Part shown: positions 5,913 to 6,007 of the stretch, in pieces
Layout: each line of letters begins with the position of its first letter
How positions within the stretch are numbered: position 1 is the first letter of the stretch
Made by a program: the position numbers and the translations under genes
Source: Thermoplasmatota archaeon
GTDB lineage: Archaea; Thermoplasmatota; Penumbrarchaeia; Penumbrarchaeales; Penumbrarchaeaceae
Assembly (NCBI GenBank): GCA_030600725.1
Contig: JAUVLN010000149.1
Span: forward strand, 1 to 6,007
Direction of reading: 5' to 3'
DNA: 6,007 nucleotides
The notes under the pieces: generated by a model
Told to the model about the DNA's origin: nothing
Seen by the model: the letters and a program-made list of their open reading frames with translations, nothing else
Database searches by the model: none

Positions 5913-6007
5913 TGGGTGTTTCCCGGAAAGGGTTAGGTCGATAACAGAGTGCATCCCATCCCCTCTGACTTATTCTCCCCTGGCCCTTTCACATATTCTT
6001 TTCTATG

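Larger units (their letters stand above)
5798..6007. other. Intergenic region without a convincing gene
   Basis: After the transferase stop codon this stretch holds the T-tracts, the TTTATATA box and the hairpin listed separately. From 5940 onward it is pyrimidine-rich. An ATG at 5896 opens 37 codons to the edge, and a minus-strand frame is open from the edge down to a stop at 5933-5935. Neither has a recognisable product. The plus frame lacks a good Shine-Dalgarno site, and only about half of its third positions are G or C by hand count, unlike the neighbouring genes. Confidence 0.6.

Noticed and set aside
5880..5955. Possible tRNA after the TTTATATA box
   Set aside because: No GTTCGA-type T-loop, acceptor stem or anticodon arm can be formed; only the single bulged hairpin is present.
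5896..6007. Possible start of a plus-strand gene, ATG at 5896
   Set aside because: The 37 open codons have about 50% G/C third positions, no good Shine-Dalgarno site and no recognisable product. It cannot be fully excluded because the window ends.
5933..6007. Possible C-terminus of a minus-strand gene entering from the right
   Set aside because: Only 24 codons are open before the stop, which is expected by chance, and the residues match nothing I recognise.

Overview
The window looks like archaeal DNA, most likely from the Thermoplasmatota (Thermoplasmata-like) part of the Euryarchaeota. The reasons are an AK6/Fap7-type adenylate kinase, a CDP-alcohol phosphatidyltransferase of the archaeal phospholipid type, TATA/BRE-like promoters, GGAGGTGA-type Shine-Dalgarno sites, G/C-rich third codon positions with frequent AGG, GGG and ATA codons, and a giant secreted protein built from NEW3/CARDB-like beta-sandwich units. 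The lineage is inferred from gene content; no rRNA or other marker is present.

Layout. Positions 4332 down to 1 (minus strand) are one uninterrupted reading frame of 1444 codons that runs off the left edge. It encodes an N-terminal signal segment, about 1250 residues of tandem beta-rich extracellular domains with 28 N-glycosylation sequons, and then a polytopic membrane module with at least four helices. Many short frames can be opened inside this region, but all are shadows of this gene.

Positions 4333-4481 form a divergent intergenic region. It holds a good TATA-like box for the minus gene, a weaker one for the plus genes, a perfect 12-bp palindrome between them and a second inverted repeat over the minus-strand start region.

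Positions 4482-5797 (plus strand) are a two-gene, overlapping operon: an AK6-type adenylate kinase, then a CDP-alcohol phosphatidyltransferase that may be an archaetidylinositol phosphate synthase. Positions 5798-6007 contain no convincing gene. They hold T-tracts, a strong TTTATATA box and, just after the predicted transcription start, an imperfect hairpin. The gene driven by this promoter probably lies beyond the window.

The two plus-strand genes are probably translationally coupled, but a metabolic link between them is not obvious from sequence. The large minus-strand protein has no recognised enzymatic domain; a role in cell-surface structure, adhesion or binding is inference only. I saw no CRISPR array, mobile element, tRNA or rRNA. 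The most notable object is the large, apparently glycosylated, repeat-built surface protein with its polytopic C-terminal anchor.
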